Shown here piece after piece: positions 17,451 through 26,822 of a DNA stretch of 64,000 nt. This DNA is from Paralteromonas sediminis (GTDB lineage: Bacteria > Pseudomonadota > Gammaproteobacteria > Enterobacterales > Alteromonadaceae), in NCBI RefSeq assembly GCF_003820355.1, contig NZ_RPOK01000003.1, positions 103,686 through 167,685 of the forward strand, given 5' to 3'. The position numbers and the translations under genes were made by a program. Position 1 is the stretch's first letter. Each line of letters begins with the position of its first letter. The notes under the pieces are model-generated. The model saw only the letters and a list, made by a program, of their open reading frames with translations, ran no database searches and was not told the DNA's origin.

Positions 17451-18208
17451 CATTGCCTTATGTAATTAAAGTAGGCGGTGCTTTGCTTGAATCAACCGAA
17501 GCGACGCAGGCCTTTCTGCACAACTTGTATCAAATAAACGATATTCAGTCGGTGCTGGTGCACGGCGGCGGCACGCAAGTGGCTAGTTTGCTGAATAAGT
17601 TAGGTTACACCACGATAAAAAAAGATGGACTTAGAGTTTCTCCTCCAGAGCAAATGCCCTATGTCACAGGCATGCTCGCCGGAGCGGTAAATAAAAAACT
17701 GGTCGCGCAAGCCAACTCAGTAGGGTTAAAAGCAGTTGGGATCAGTGCACTTGATGGAAAAACTATCCGTGCTGAAGTTTTCGATAACGCGCTAGGGGCC
17801 GTAGGTCAACCCATCAGCGCTGACAGCACTTTAGTTGAGCAGCTGATAAGTTCAGAGTGGTTGCCCATTATGGCGTGCATTGGAGCTTCAGATGAAGGGG
17901 AACTGCTGAACATCAATGCTGACCACGTTGCTGCAACGCTAGCCGAGTCCTTGCAGTGTCCTTTGCTGTTGCTTTCAGATGTACCTTCTGTGCTGGATGC
18001 ACAAAAGCAAAGAATAACAGAGATTACGCCGGCTTCTTTGCCCACACTGGTGAATGATAAGGTCATCACTGATGGCATGCTGGTAAAGGTTGATGCAGCT
18101 ATGGCGACAGCGCAAAAAACACATGAACCCGTCATTATCGCTGGCTGGCGTGACAGCCTGTCAGCCATATTGGCTGGTGATGCTGGCACCCATGTACTTC
18201 CCGAATAA
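17447..18208 (+). CDS. argB: Acetylglutamate kinase
   Basis: Phosphorylates N-acetylglutamate with ATP, the second step of arginine synthesis. It has 253 residues, the short arginine-insensitive type similar to E. coli ArgB. The amino-acid-kinase signatures are KVGGALLE (N-terminal phosphate loop), VHGGGTQV and the C-terminal ITDGMLVK. The ATG at 17447 overlaps the argC stop by 4 bp, giving the standard N-terminus MTLPYVIKVGG; an earlier in-frame ATG lies inside argC and is not used. Confidence 0.96.
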   Translation: MTLPYVIKVGGALLESTEATQAFLHNLYQINDIQSVLVHGGGTQVASLLNKLGYTTIKKDGLRVSPPEQMPYVTGMLAGAVNKKLVAQANSVGLKAVGISALDGKTIRAEVFDNALGAVGQPISADSTLVEQLISSEWLPIMACIGASDEGELLNINADHVAATLAESLQCPLLLLSDVPSVLDAQKQRITEITPASLPTLVNDKVITDGMLVKVDAAMATAQKTHEPVIIAGWRDSLSAILAGDAGTHVLPE

Positions 18209-18224
18209 AAAGGCTAATATTGCA

Positions 18225-19133
18225 ATGAAACAGGATCTTCTTACTTTTACCAATTGGACGCCTGAAGCGGCAAACGAATTACTTGCTTTAGCCGTCGAAA
18301 TGAAAGCCAATATGGAACAATATGGCGACGTGTTAAAAGGCAAAAGTATCGTCGCTTTATTTGAAAAACCGTCTTTGCGCACCCGTCTGAGTTTTGAAAT
18401 TGGCATTCACAAATTGGGTGGTCACCTAGTTTACGTAGACTCTGAAGCGGGCAAACTAAATGGCCGTGAAGGTGCGGCAGATGTTGCTGCCAATATAGCC
18501 TGCTGGGCAGATGGCCTGATTGCCAGAGTGTTTTCTCACAATACTCTTGAAACATTTGCTAGCGCTGCAGACGTACCTGTCATCAATGCACTGTGCGACA
18601 AGTATCATCCATGCCAGGCACTCGCTGATTACCTTACGCTTTTCGAACAGTTTGGCAAGGTCAAAGGACTCACGCTGGCATATATTGGTGATGGCAATAA
18701 TGTGACACACTCTCTATTAATACTCGGCGCGTTACTGGGGTGCCACCAAGTAGTCATTACACCTAATGGACATGAAGTCGATCAGGCTATTTTTGATGCA
18801 GCGCAATCCATTGCCGATCAGACCGGTTGTAATATGGTGCAGTCGAATGATATAAGCGCAGCTAAAGGGGCCAGCGTGCTGTACACAGATACTTGGCTTT
18901 CAATGGGCGACAGTACACCACTATCTGAAATAAAAGACGCTTTTACGCCCTATCAAATTAATCACGAGCTGTTAAAAAACACCGGGGCAACCCATGCCAT
19001 GCATTGTCAACCGGCACACCGTGATCTAGAAATAACCAGTGCCATCATCGACAGTGATGCGTCTTTATTGATGCAGCAAGCTGAAAACCGCATGTATGCA
19101 CAAAACGCTATACTAAAAACCTTATTCGCTTAA
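18225..19133 (+). CDS. argF: Ornithine carbamoyltransferase
   Basis: Forms citrulline from ornithine and carbamoyl phosphate. It has 302 residues. Carbamoyl-phosphate loop SLRTR in [13 protein letters not shown] (Leu replaces the usual Thr of STRTR), HPCQALAD, and the ornithine-binding DTWLSMGD are present. The C-terminal catalytic motif reads HCQPAHR instead of HCLPAHR. The context (between argB and argG) supports the ornithine enzyme rather than an acetyl- or succinylornithine variant. The ATG at 18225 begins [11 protein letters not shown]; a longer in-frame version would start inside argB. Confidence 0.93.
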   Translation: MKQDLLTFTNWTPEAANELLALAVEMKANMEQYGDVLKGKSIVALFEKPSLRTRLSFEIGIHKLGGHLVYVDSEAGKLNGREGAADVAANIACWADGLIARVFSHNTLETFASAADVPVINALCDKYHPCQALADYLTLFEQFGKVKGLTLAYIGDGNNVTHSLLILGALLGCHQVVITPNGHEVDQAIFDAAQSIADQTGCNMVQSNDISAAKGASVLYTDTWLSMGDSTPLSEIKDAFTPYQINHELLKNTGATHAMHCQPAHRDLEITSAIIDSDASLLMQQAENRMYAQNAILKTLFA

Positions 19134-19147
19134 GCAGGACACAAAGC

Positions 19148-20359
19148 ATGTCAGAGATAAAAAAAGTCGTTCTCGCCTATTCAGGCGGCCTTGATACATC
19201 GGCCATTGTGCCTTGGTTAAAAGACAATTACGGCTGTGAAGTGGTGGCCTTTGCCGCCGATGTAGGCCAAGGAGAAGAAGAACTTGAGGGGTTGCATGAC
19301 AAAGCCATCGCATCGGGTGCCTCTGAATGCCATATTGTCGATTTAAAAGAAGAATTTGTTCGAGAGTACATTTACCCCACCGTCAAAACGGGAGCTGTTT
19401 ATGAAGGTGAGTACTTACTTGGCACCTCTATGGCCAGACCCGTAATAGCAAAAGCGCAAGTCGAAGTTGCCAGAAAGGTGGGCGCAGATGCACTCAGCCA
19501 CGGATGTACTGGTAAAGGTAATGACCAAGTACGCTTTGAAGGAGCCTTTGCAGCGCTAGCTCCTGACCTAAAAGTCATTGCACCATGGCGTGAGTGGGAT
19601 ATGGTATCTCGTGAACAATTATTGGCGTATTTGCAGGAAAAAAACATTCCGTCAACGTCGTCAGTGCGCAAAATATACAGCCGTGATGGCAACGCTTGGC
19701 ACATTTCTCACGAAGGTGGAGAGCTCGAGGATCCTTGGCAGCCCCCCACTGACATGGTGTGGACAATGACCACGGCACCAGAACTGGCCCCTGATAAACC
19801 GCAGCACGTTAAACTCTCCTTTGATAAAGGCGAGCTTACGCATGTTGATGATGAAGCCTTATCGCCCTATCAGGCACTGGTAAAACTCAATACTATTGCC
19901 GGAGCACATGGCGTAGGTCGGATCGATATTGTTGAAAATCGTCTTGTGGGCATGAAATCTCGTGGTTGTTACGAAACCCCGGGCGGTACCGTTATGATGA
20001 AAGCCTACAAGGCACTGGAAACCATGGTGCTAGACAAAGCCTCTCTGAAGCACAGAGAGTACTTAGGCCTTGAGTTTTCTCACGTTATGTACGACGGTCG
20101 CTGGTTTACGCCCCTGTGCCAATCGTTACTAGCTGGCGCCCAAACACTTGCTGACAAAGTCACTGGCGACATAGTAGTGAAGCTATATAAAGGTCAGGCC
20201 TCTGTTGTTCAGCGTCGTTCACCAAACACTTTGTATTCAGAGGACTTTGCTACCTTTGGTGAAGACGACGTTTATGATCAAAGTCACGCTGAAGGCTTTA
20301 TTCGTCTGTACAGTTTGTCCAGTCGCATTGCCGCATTAAAAAGTCAGGGTAAAGCATAA
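19148..20359 (+). CDS. argG: Argininosuccinate synthase
   Basis: ATP-dependent condensation of citrulline and aspartate. It has 403 residues, the length of the short (bacterial type I) class. The PP-loop ATP-binding motif AYSGGLDTS is at about 10-18, followed by the conserved [15 protein letters not shown] and [14 protein letters not shown] precedes the ATG. Its stop codon overlaps the argH start (TAATG). Confidence 0.98.
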   Translation: MSEIKKVVLAYSGGLDTSAIVPWLKDNYGCEVVAFAADVGQGEEELEGLHDKAIASGASECHIVDLKEEFVREYIYPTVKTGAVYEGEYLLGTSMARPVIAKAQVEVARKVGADALSHGCTGKGNDQVRFEGAFAALAPDLKVIAPWREWDMVSREQLLAYLQEKNIPSTSSVRKIYSRDGNAWHISHEGGELEDPWQPPTDMVWTMTTAPELAPDKPQHVKLSFDKGELTHVDDEALSPYQALVKLNTIAGAHGVGRIDIVENRLVGMKSRGCYETPGGTVMMKAYKALETMVLDKASLKHREYLGLEFSHVMYDGRWFTPLCQSLLAGAQTLADKVTGDIVVKLYKGQASVVQRRSPNTLYSEDFATFGEDDVYDQSHAEGFIRLYSLSSRIAALKSQGKA

Positions 20360-21744
20360 TGGCACTTTGGGGAGGACGGTTCACGTCGGGTAGCAGCAAC
20401 TTATTTCGTCAAGTCAATGACTCTTTGCCGTTTGATCATGTTATGGCTGTCGAAGACATGACCGGCTCGATTGTCTGGTCTCAGGCATTGCTGTCAGTGG
20501 GGGTACTGACCGAACATGAACAGCAGCAAATTGAGACAACACTCAATAATTTTATTGCACGGGTAGAGGCAGGCGAGCTGGACATGTCGGACAGCGAAGA
20601 AGAAGATATTCACTCTGTCGTTGAAGCCATGCTTACCGACAAATTGGGTGATATTGGTCGAAAGCTTCACACGGGAAGAAGCCGTAATGATCAGGTCGCC
20701 ACCGACTTTAGACTATGGTGCAGAGGTCATGCTAAGCAGCTTCAACAAGACCTAACGCATTTAACGGACGCATTGCTCAAAGCCGCTGCACGCCATCAAC
20801 AGGCAATCTTGCCTGGCTATACCCATTTGCAACGGGCTCAGCCGATTTTATGGCCACATTGGTGTTTGGCCTATGTGGAAATGTTTAAACGAGACCTCTC
20901 CCGGCTCGAGGACGCTGTCATCAGAATGAATCAGTGTCCCCTTGGTAGTGGTGCGCTTGCTGGTACAACCTATCAGGTTAACCGTGAGCGTATTGCCACC
21001 GACCTTGGTTTCTCTCAACCCTGTCTGAATAGCTTAGACGCTGTATCCGACAGGGATTTTGTGTTGGAGTTATTGTTTTGCGCCAGTACCAGCATGATGC
21101 ATATCTCCAGAATGGCTGAAGACCTGATTTTCTATAACACGGGTGAGGCAGGCTTTATGCAGCTTGGCGATGCTGTTACTTCAGGCTCATCGTTGATGCC
21201 ACAAAAGAAAAACCCTGATGCATTGGAATTAATGCGTGGAAAATGCGGACGTGTTTTTGGCCACCTGCAGGCACTTTTGGTCACTATGAAAGGGCTTCCG
21301 CTTGCCTATAATAAGGATATGCAAGAAGACAAAGAGGGCGTTATGGACGCTGTCACACAGTGGCATATTTGTCTCCGCATTGCCGCCGACGTGTTAGACA
21401 GTGCTGAACTGAATGTTGCACGTTGCCGGGAAGCTGCGCAACAAGGCTATTCAAATGCCACTGAGCTCGCTGACTATCTAGTTGGAAAAGGCATTCCATT
21501 CAGAACAGCGCATGATATTACCGGCCAGTTAGTGGTAGAAGCCATTGAGAAAGGCTGTGCGCTAGAGCATTTACCGCTTTCCGCCATGCAAGCCGTGTGC
21601 AATAAAATTGATGACGATGTTTATGCAGTATTAGCACTGGAGTATGGCATCAGTAAACGCTGTGCACTGGGCGGTACTTCGCAGGAAACCGTCAACGAGG
21701 CCTTGTACAGGGAGTTAGAAAAGCGGGATCGCTCAGGAGACTAA
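20359..21744 (+). CDS. argH: Argininosuccinate lyase
   Basis: Splits argininosuccinate into arginine and fumarate, the last biosynthetic step. It has 461 residues with the fumarase/aspartase signature GSSLMPQKKNPD (about 278-289, containing the catalytic Ser), GRSRNDQVATD and THLQRAQP. Some Alteromonadales and Vibrionales carry an ArgH-ArgA-type acetyltransferase fusion; here ArgH ends normally and argA is a separate gene 3 bp downstream. Confidence 0.98.
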   Translation: MALWGGRFTSGSSNLFRQVNDSLPFDHVMAVEDMTGSIVWSQALLSVGVLTEHEQQQIETTLNNFIARVEAGELDMSDSEEEDIHSVVEAMLTDKLGDIGRKLHTGRSRNDQVATDFRLWCRGHAKQLQQDLTHLTDALLKAAARHQQAILPGYTHLQRAQPILWPHWCLAYVEMFKRDLSRLEDAVIRMNQCPLGSGALAGTTYQVNRERIATDLGFSQPCLNSLDAVSDRDFVLELLFCASTSMMHISRMAEDLIFYNTGEAGFMQLGDAVTSGSSLMPQKKNPDALELMRGKCGRVFGHLQALLVTMKGLPLAYNKDMQEDKEGVMDAVTQWHICLRIAADVLDSAELNVARCREAAQQGYSNATELADYLVGKGIPFRTAHDITGQLVVEAIEKGCALEHLPLSAMQAVCNKIDDDVYAVLALEYGISKRCALGGTSQETVNEALYRELEKRDRSGD

Positions 21745-21747
21745 GGC

Positions 21748-23058
21748 ATGGTGTTGTCGCACACTGACAGTATAAGATTGTTCAGAAGCTCTGCGCCCTA
21801 CATTAATGCGCACAGAGGTAAAACTTTCGTTCTAATGTTCAGCGGTGAAGCTTTTGAACACAGTAACTTTGCCAATATCATTCATGATATCGCGCTGTTG
21901 AGTTCATTAGGTGTGCGTCTGGTTTTGGTACATGGTGCCAGACCCCAAATTGATCAGCGAGTGGCATTAAGAGGCATTGAACCATGCTTTAAAGACAATA
22001 TTCGCGTCACTGACAAAAGTACACTTGAATCTGTTAAAGATGCAGCAGGCTCAGTACGAGCCCAAATCGAAGCTTTGCTTTCTATGGGTTTACCCAACTC
22101 TCCCATGCATGGCGCACAGATCCGCGTGTGTGGCGGCAATCATGTGGTAGCCAAACCGATGGGCGTCAAAAATGGTGTCGACTTTGAGAATACTGGCCTG
22201 GTCAGACGGATTGATACTGAAGCTATCAATGATCATTTGAATGACGGTTCTATCGTCTTGTTATCGCCCATTGGTTACTCACCTACCGGAGAAGTATTTA
22301 ATTTATCTCATGAAGATGTGGCTACTGAGGCAGCTATTGCCCTTCAGGCTGATAAGTTAATAGCGTTTTCTGAACAAGAAGGCGTATTTAGGGATGACGG
22401 CAAACTGTTGCGTACCATAGAGCTGCCCGATTTTCAGGCACTGGCGAAGAAGAACCAACTGTCTATTGAGCCGACCGTCGGCTACGCTCTCGCAAGGAGT
22501 GTCTCTGAAGGGGTAGTACGTGCTCACTGCGTTAGTTACCAACACGACGGCGCTTTACTGCAAGAACTGTTTACCCGTGATGGTACTGGCACCTTAGTCA
22601 TGGAGCATCACTACGAACAATTGCGCTCTGCCAATATCGATGATGTAGGAGGCATCCTCAAGCTTATCAAACCTCTAGAGGAAAGCGGTGTCTTGGTTAC
22701 GCGCTCGCGCGAGCGTCTTGAACGCGAGATAGAGGAATTTGTGGTGATAGAAAGAGACGGCATGATAATTGGTTGTGCAGCACTATACCTCTACCCTGAC
22801 GACGGATGTGCTGAGCTGGCTTGCGTTGCCACTCACAGAGATTATCGAGGCAAGCAACGCGGCGAGCGAATTTTGGAAGCAGTCAGCGCCCGCGCATTAG
22901 AAGCGGGGATCAAAAAGCTCTTTGTCCTGACCACTGTCACTGCGCATTGGTTTTTAGAGCAGGGTTTTACCCCTGCGGGGCTAGATGCATTGCCAGAACA
23001 AAAGCAGACCCTCTATAACTTACAGCGTAATTCAAAGATTTTTGAATTAACTCTGTAG
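21748..23058 (+). CDS. argA: Amino-acid N-acetyltransferase (N-acetylglutamate synthase)
   Basis: First step of arginine synthesis, acetyl-CoA-dependent acetylation of glutamate, usually feedback-inhibited by arginine. It has 436 residues: an amino-acid-kinase-like regulatory domain (about 20-280, with LVHGARPQID) and a C-terminal GNAT domain (about 290-430, with ACVATHRDYRGKQRGERIL as the acetyl-CoA loop). AGGAGACTAAGGC precedes the ATG. It is the last gene of the operon. argE and argJ, one of which is needed to remove the acetyl group, are not in the window. Confidence 0.96.
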   Translation: MVLSHTDSIRLFRSSAPYINAHRGKTFVLMFSGEAFEHSNFANIIHDIALLSSLGVRLVLVHGARPQIDQRVALRGIEPCFKDNIRVTDKSTLESVKDAAGSVRAQIEALLSMGLPNSPMHGAQIRVCGGNHVVAKPMGVKNGVDFENTGLVRRIDTEAINDHLNDGSIVLLSPIGYSPTGEVFNLSHEDVATEAAIALQADKLIAFSEQEGVFRDDGKLLRTIELPDFQALAKKNQLSIEPTVGYALARSVSEGVVRAHCVSYQHDGALLQELFTRDGTGTLVMEHHYEQLRSANIDDVGGILKLIKPLEESGVLVTRSRERLEREIEEFVVIERDGMIIGCAALYLYPDDGCAELACVATHRDYRGKQRGERILEAVSARALEAGIKKLFVLTTVTAHWFLEQGFTPAGLDALPEQKQTLYNLQRNSKIFELTL

Positions 23059-23250
23059 ACCTTTCATTGATATCATGCAAGTTCGTTTATTGGACAGTCC
23101 GCAAAATCTAAGCTAGGTTATGGTCAAGTTGATAACTGAAGCACATAATGCTCAGCGACAACTCAAACGGTTTTGTTACTGCCTGACAACGAGTCATAGG
23201 AATGACACAAACATACCGCTAGGTAGACCAAGGTAATAGGGAGATTAATT

Positions 23251-23526
23251 ATGCAAAGTGGTAAACACTACCTTATCGTTCTAGAAGCTGCACCAACAAT
23301 AGCCCCAAAAGCAGGAAGCTCGGCAATCATAAACTACGAATCTGGTGGCGCAACCCCGGTATCTCCCGTTTTGAACACAGTATCAGACTGGTCAAAGTCG
23401 GTGCATGTTTGTGCACTTAAGGACGGCGCCGACCCTACAGTAAACAGAGACAGACTCTCATACAAAAATGACGCTGGTGAAGGTGAATTCAGGACAATTG
23501 CCCTATTCAAACCACTTGACGTGTGA
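23251..23526 (+). CDS. Hypothetical protein, 91 residues
   Basis: Not recognised. The ATG at 23251 has a good AGGGAGA ribosome-binding site 8 nt upstream. The product is soluble-looking, without signal peptide or membrane helix, and rich in Ala, Ser, Gly and Asp; a beta-strand-like start (HYLIVLEAAPTIAPKAG) and end (FRTIALFKPLDV) flank a polar middle. It stands alone in a 190-bp/22-bp setting after the arg operon and converges on the CPBP protease gene. It could be the first gene of a short inserted block with the protease and marR. The strong ribosome-binding site makes me believe it is translated. Confidence 0.65.
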   Translation: MQSGKHYLIVLEAAPTIAPKAGSSAIINYESGGATPVSPVLNTVSDWSKSVHVCALKDGADPTVNRDRLSYKNDAGEGEFRTIALFKPLDV

Positions 23527-23548
23527 AAGTGATGTTTTTTGATTTAAA

Positions 23549-24250
23549 TTAATACCTGTTGATAAACCCAAACGTGTTAATGAGTCCATGCAGGACGACA
23601 TTGGGCCATAAACAGCGTTTTGACAATACATAGCAGGCACCAAAGACAAGACTGCTGAAAAACATAAAAACAGCACCATAGGCCCCTTTGAAATAAACAT
23701 GTCTAGCAGCCCAGAATAGGCCTGGAATAACAATGGCAATGGCTGTTGCTATCCAGTGCGGCCCCAAAATCCTTTGCAGTGCGGTGATAAAAAAAGCGCG
23801 ATAGACCAACTCTTCAACAAGACCACCAACAAGCCAGCCTAACATTATATACCATAGGGTAACGGGCAAGTTTCCCGCTAAATGTGCAAACCTTAAAGAC
23901 TCATCAGGTTTGACAAAGAAGTGTTTTGCAATAAAAACAGACAGCAAAGCAACAGCAATCGTCGCCATAGTTAATAAAGTGAGCGACAAAAAGAAAGATT
24001 TGTACGATCTTGGCGACCTGAGCCCCAGTTCATTCCAACTGACCTCCCATTTTTTCATCAGGATACTAATCACCCCAAAGGTAATGAGTAGAGACAGTAT
24101 GCCGGCATTGAACTCTGTCCATATAGAAAACATTGATTTTAGCGCTGTCAACAAAACAACAGATAACAAGACAGTGAGTAGAATGCGTTTTTTTGAGATT
24201 TGTGAGAATGGATTGCTCTCAGCAGGCTTGCGTATTGTTGCGTTATTCAT
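23549..24250 (-). CDS. CPBP-family intramembrane glutamic protease
   Basis: A 233-residue protein with about six to seven membrane helices. The Abi/CPBP (CAAX protease and bacteriocin-processing) motifs are present: EELVYRAFF (EExxxR), a following HVYF and the C-terminal HGLINTF (HxxxN). The family contains Rce1-like endopeptidases and bacteriocin self-immunity proteins. No CaaX substrates are evident. It is divergent from a marR gene across a long palindrome, so it is probably under control of that regulator. The ribosome-binding site is weak. Confidence 0.88.
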   Translation of the reverse strand: MNNATIRKPAESNPFSQISKKRILLTVLLSVVLLTALKSMFSIWTEFNAGILSLLITFGVISILMKKWEVSWNELGLRSPRSYKSFFLSLTLLTMATIAVALLSVFIAKHFFVKPDESLRFAHLAGNLPVTLWYIMLGWLVGGLVEELVYRAFFITALQRILGPHWIATAIAIVIPGLFWAARHVYFKGAYGAVFMFFSSLVFGACYVLSKRCLWPNVVLHGLINTFGFINRY

Positions 24251-24293
24251 ATGAGTTCGAATTTAAAAGTGCTTTTAAAATAATATACAACAG

Positions 24294-24327
24294 TTTGCGC
24301 AAATAATTGTACAAATATTTGCGCAAA
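24294..24327. promoter_or_regulatory. 34-bp near-perfect palindrome, putative MarR operator
   Basis: Two copies of the palindrome TTTGCGCAAA (24294-24303 and 24318-24327) flank a central TTGTACAA (24307-24314). The whole 34 bp is symmetrical about 24310/24311 with one mismatched pair of 17. The centre-to-centre distance of the outer repeats is 24 bp. A candidate marR promoter, TTGCGC (24319-24324) and TAATAT (24342-24347) with a 17-bp spacer, uses the right repeat as its -35. It lies between the divergent CPBP and marR genes, as expected for an autorepressor site. Confidence 0.75.
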
Positions 24328-24412
24328 ATTTCCCGTTAAATTAATATGGTGTGATTGACGGGGCTTCTAGCACCTCAGTAACACTTAGTCTAAGCCCGTG
24401 AAAGAGGTAAAA

Positions 24413-24898
24413 ATGAACGAAATATATCGCGACTTTGGAGAAGCATTCCTAGCTCCCAAAGCAAAATCGCTTTATGACTTAATTGTAATCCAGGGAGAAA
24501 AGTTACTCGGTGAGCTTGGGGCAGACACACCGTCAAGCTGTGTATCTGTTGTGTTGCTTTTGGCCCAACATAGAGCCCTGTCTACGGCACAAATCTCGCA
24601 AAAACTAGAGAAGTCACATCAGCTGATTTCAACCCGCATCAGTAAATTGGAAAAACTGGGCATTGTTGAAAAGCAAAAAAATAACGCGGACAAACGCGCC
24701 AATAAGGTAACGCTGACACCCCAAGGGTTAACAGAGTTAACAAAAATTGAAGCGGCTTGTGCTATCGCAGATCGACACTTTCGTGATTTGTACAGTGAGC
24801 TGGGGTTCGACGTGGGCAATATACTGGAAAAAATGGAATTAAAGCTTAAATTAACGCCTTTAAAATCCAATGAAGACTCAACTTCTCCACGGTATTGA
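24413..24898 (+). CDS. MarR-family transcriptional regulator
   Basis: A 161-residue winged-helix regulator. A helix-turn-helix region (about 60-85: LSTAQISQKLEKSHQLISTRI) and the wing NNADKRANKVTLTPQG (the MarR-typical DKR-x-xxxxLTPxG pattern) are clear. A dimerisation N- and C-terminal helix surround them. The ATG at 24413 has GAGG 6 nt upstream; a GTG five codons earlier is less likely. It is divergent from the CPBP protease gene and probably represses both by binding the 34-bp palindrome. The ligand is unknown. Confidence 0.9.
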   Translation: MNEIYRDFGEAFLAPKAKSLYDLIVIQGEKLLGELGADTPSSCVSVVLLLAQHRALSTAQISQKLEKSHQLISTRISKLEKLGIVEKQKNNADKRANKVTLTPQGLTELTKIEAACAIADRHFRDLYSELGFDVGNILEKMELKLKLTPLKSNEDSTSPRY

Positions 24899-25107
24899 CG
24901 AAAGTATTTCCTGCCTAAATACCCACGTGCTACCCCACGCAATATGATACGCGCTTTGTTTAGTGCAGCCAAAGCGGCACTGAAGCAATACCGCTTTTCA
25001 GCGTAGACGTCTAGCATCTAAGCAACATGAGGCGCTTACTCAAGTAGCAATAAAAAACCAGACGCTCTACTGCATAACAAACTCGCGCCCTACACGTTGT
25101 TATATCA

Positions 25108-26799
25108 CTAAATACTGATCCTCTTGTAAGGTCTGTACTCGGGCTGCCAGAAATTCGCTTCTATTTTGGCTTGGAGTTGTTCATCAGAAATTTCTAGTGC
25201 TAGCCCTTGCGCTATCGCCACTTTTGCCACGTCAAATGCAATTTGTTTACTCAGCGCAGCGATATCACGCAACGACGGTAACAAAGCGCCTTCCCCCTTG
25301 GTTGCTAGCGGAGAAGATGCCGCCAGAGCATTACTTGCTGCCATTAGCATTTCATCGCTGATCAGTTTAGCTTTACTGGCTATCACACCTAAACCTATCC
25401 CTGGGAAAATGTAACTGTTGTTACATTGTGCGATGGGATACGTTTTGTTTTTGTATTCTACTGGCTTAAACGGGCTGCCTGTCGCGATAACAACATTGCC
25501 ATCAGTCCACTCGATGACTTGCTCCGGACGGGCCTCAACTTGGCGAGAAGGGTTGCTTAATGGGAAAATTATCGGCTGTTCACAATGCTGCTGCATAGTT
25601 TGAACCACTTGCTCAGTAAATAATCCTGGCTGCCCCGATACACCAATGAGGACATCGGGCTTAGCGCAATTCATCACGTCCAGCAAGGTGGCATATTCAC
25701 CTGAGTATTGCCAGTCGCTCAACGACTCTTTTGGCTGCTGTAGGGCCTGCTGGAAATCGCGCAAATCTTCCATGCCTTCGGTGAGTAATCCATAGCGGTC
25801 TACCATGAAGACTTGCCTACGCGCCTGCTCATCGGTCAACCCTTCGTGGATCATTTGTTGAATCAGCATTTCGGCAATACCACAACCCGCTGAGCCAGCG
25901 CCAACAAACACAATTTTCATGCTGGAAAGAAGCTGCTGCTTCACTTTGCATGCAGCTAAAATAGTACCTAGGGTAACAGCCGCAGTGCCTTGTATGTCAT
26001 CATTGAAGCAACAAACTTCATTGCGATAGCGCTGCAATAGTGGCATAGCATTTGGCTGCGCAAAGTCTTCAAACTGAATCATTACTTCTGGCCAACGACG
26101 TTGTGCTGCCTTGATAAACATATCAACAAATTCATTATATTCATCCTGACCAATTCTTGGATGGCGCGCCCCCATGTACATAGGGTCATTGAGCAACTTT
26201 TCATTGTTTGTGCCCACATCCAACATCACAGGAAGTGTGTATGCAGGGCTTATTCCACCGCATGCTGTGTAAAGGCTGAGTTTACCGATCGGAATTCCCA
26301 TGCCGCCAATGCCTTGATCACCAAGTCCTAAGATGCGCTCCCCATCGGTAATGACGATGACTTTTACTTTGCGTTTTGTCGCGTTGCGCACAATATCGTC
26401 GAGTTGATGACGCTCATCATAAGATACAAAGAGACCACGCGAGCTGCGGTAAATGTCAGAAAACTGCTCACAGGCATCACCCACAGTCGGGGTGTAAATG
26501 ATGGGCATCATTTCTTCAATGTGCTCCTGAATCAACCTGTAGTAGAGCGTTTCGTTAGTGTCTTGGATCGCTCGCAAATAAATATGCTTATTGAGTGGCT
26601 CGTCGAAACTTTTATATTGCAGATAGGCACGTTCAACCTGCTCTTCAATGGTTTCATAGCGGGGTGGCAAAAGGCCAATTAAATTAAACGCAGCACGTTC
26701 TCTGGCCGTGAAAGCACTTCCTTTGTTCAGCAAAGGTGTTTCCAGCAGTGATGGACCAGCATGGGGAATATACAAATACCGCGTATCATTATCAGACAT
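25108..26799 (-). CDS. maeA: NAD-dependent malic enzyme
   Basis: Oxidative decarboxylation of malate to pyruvate with NAD+. It has 563 residues, the same as E. coli MaeA (565). N-terminal domain motifs include [13 protein letters not shown] and [21 protein letters not shown] (malic-enzyme signature); the nucleotide-binding loop is [11 protein letters not shown] (about 312-322); the [10 protein letters not shown] metal/substrate segment is present. It lies alone between marR (convergent, 209 bp with no clear terminator) and mrcA (same strand, 23 bp upstream gap), so it could be co-transcribed with mrcA. Confidence 0.97.
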   Translation of the reverse strand: MSDNDTRYLYIPHAGPSLLETPLLNKGSAFTARERAAFNLIGLLPPRYETIEEQVERAYLQYKSFDEPLNKHIYLRAIQDTNETLYYRLIQEHIEEMMPIIYTPTVGDACEQFSDIYRSSRGLFVSYDERHQLDDIVRNATKRKVKVIVITDGERILGLGDQGIGGMGIPIGKLSLYTACGGISPAYTLPVMLDVGTNNEKLLNDPMYMGARHPRIGQDEYNEFVDMFIKAAQRRWPEVMIQFEDFAQPNAMPLLQRYRNEVCCFNDDIQGTAAVTLGTILAACKVKQQLLSSMKIVFVGAGSAGCGIAEMLIQQMIHEGLTDEQARRQVFMVDRYGLLTEGMEDLRDFQQALQQPKESLSDWQYSGEYATLLDVMNCAKPDVLIGVSGQPGLFTEQVVQTMQQHCEQPIIFPLSNPSRQVEARPEQVIEWTDGNVVIATGSPFKPVEYKNKTYPIAQCNNSYIFPGIGLGVIASKAKLISDEMLMAASNALAASSPLATKGEGALLPSLRDIAALSKQIAFDVAKVAIAQGLALEISDEQLQAKIEANFWQPEYRPYKRISI

Positions 26800-26822
26800 A
26801 GAGTTCTCGTAGGGTGTATTTA

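Noticed and set aside
20359-23058. ArgH-ArgA fusion, known in some marine gammaproteobacteria
   Set aside because: argH ends with a stop at 21744 and argA has its own start and ribosome-binding site 3 bp later, with a full kinase-like domain.
24619-25017. 132-codon minus-strand frame overlapping marR
   Set aside because: It covers the clear MarR winged-helix gene in antisense, with no domain of its own; 24899-25107 alone holds no convincing gene or terminator.
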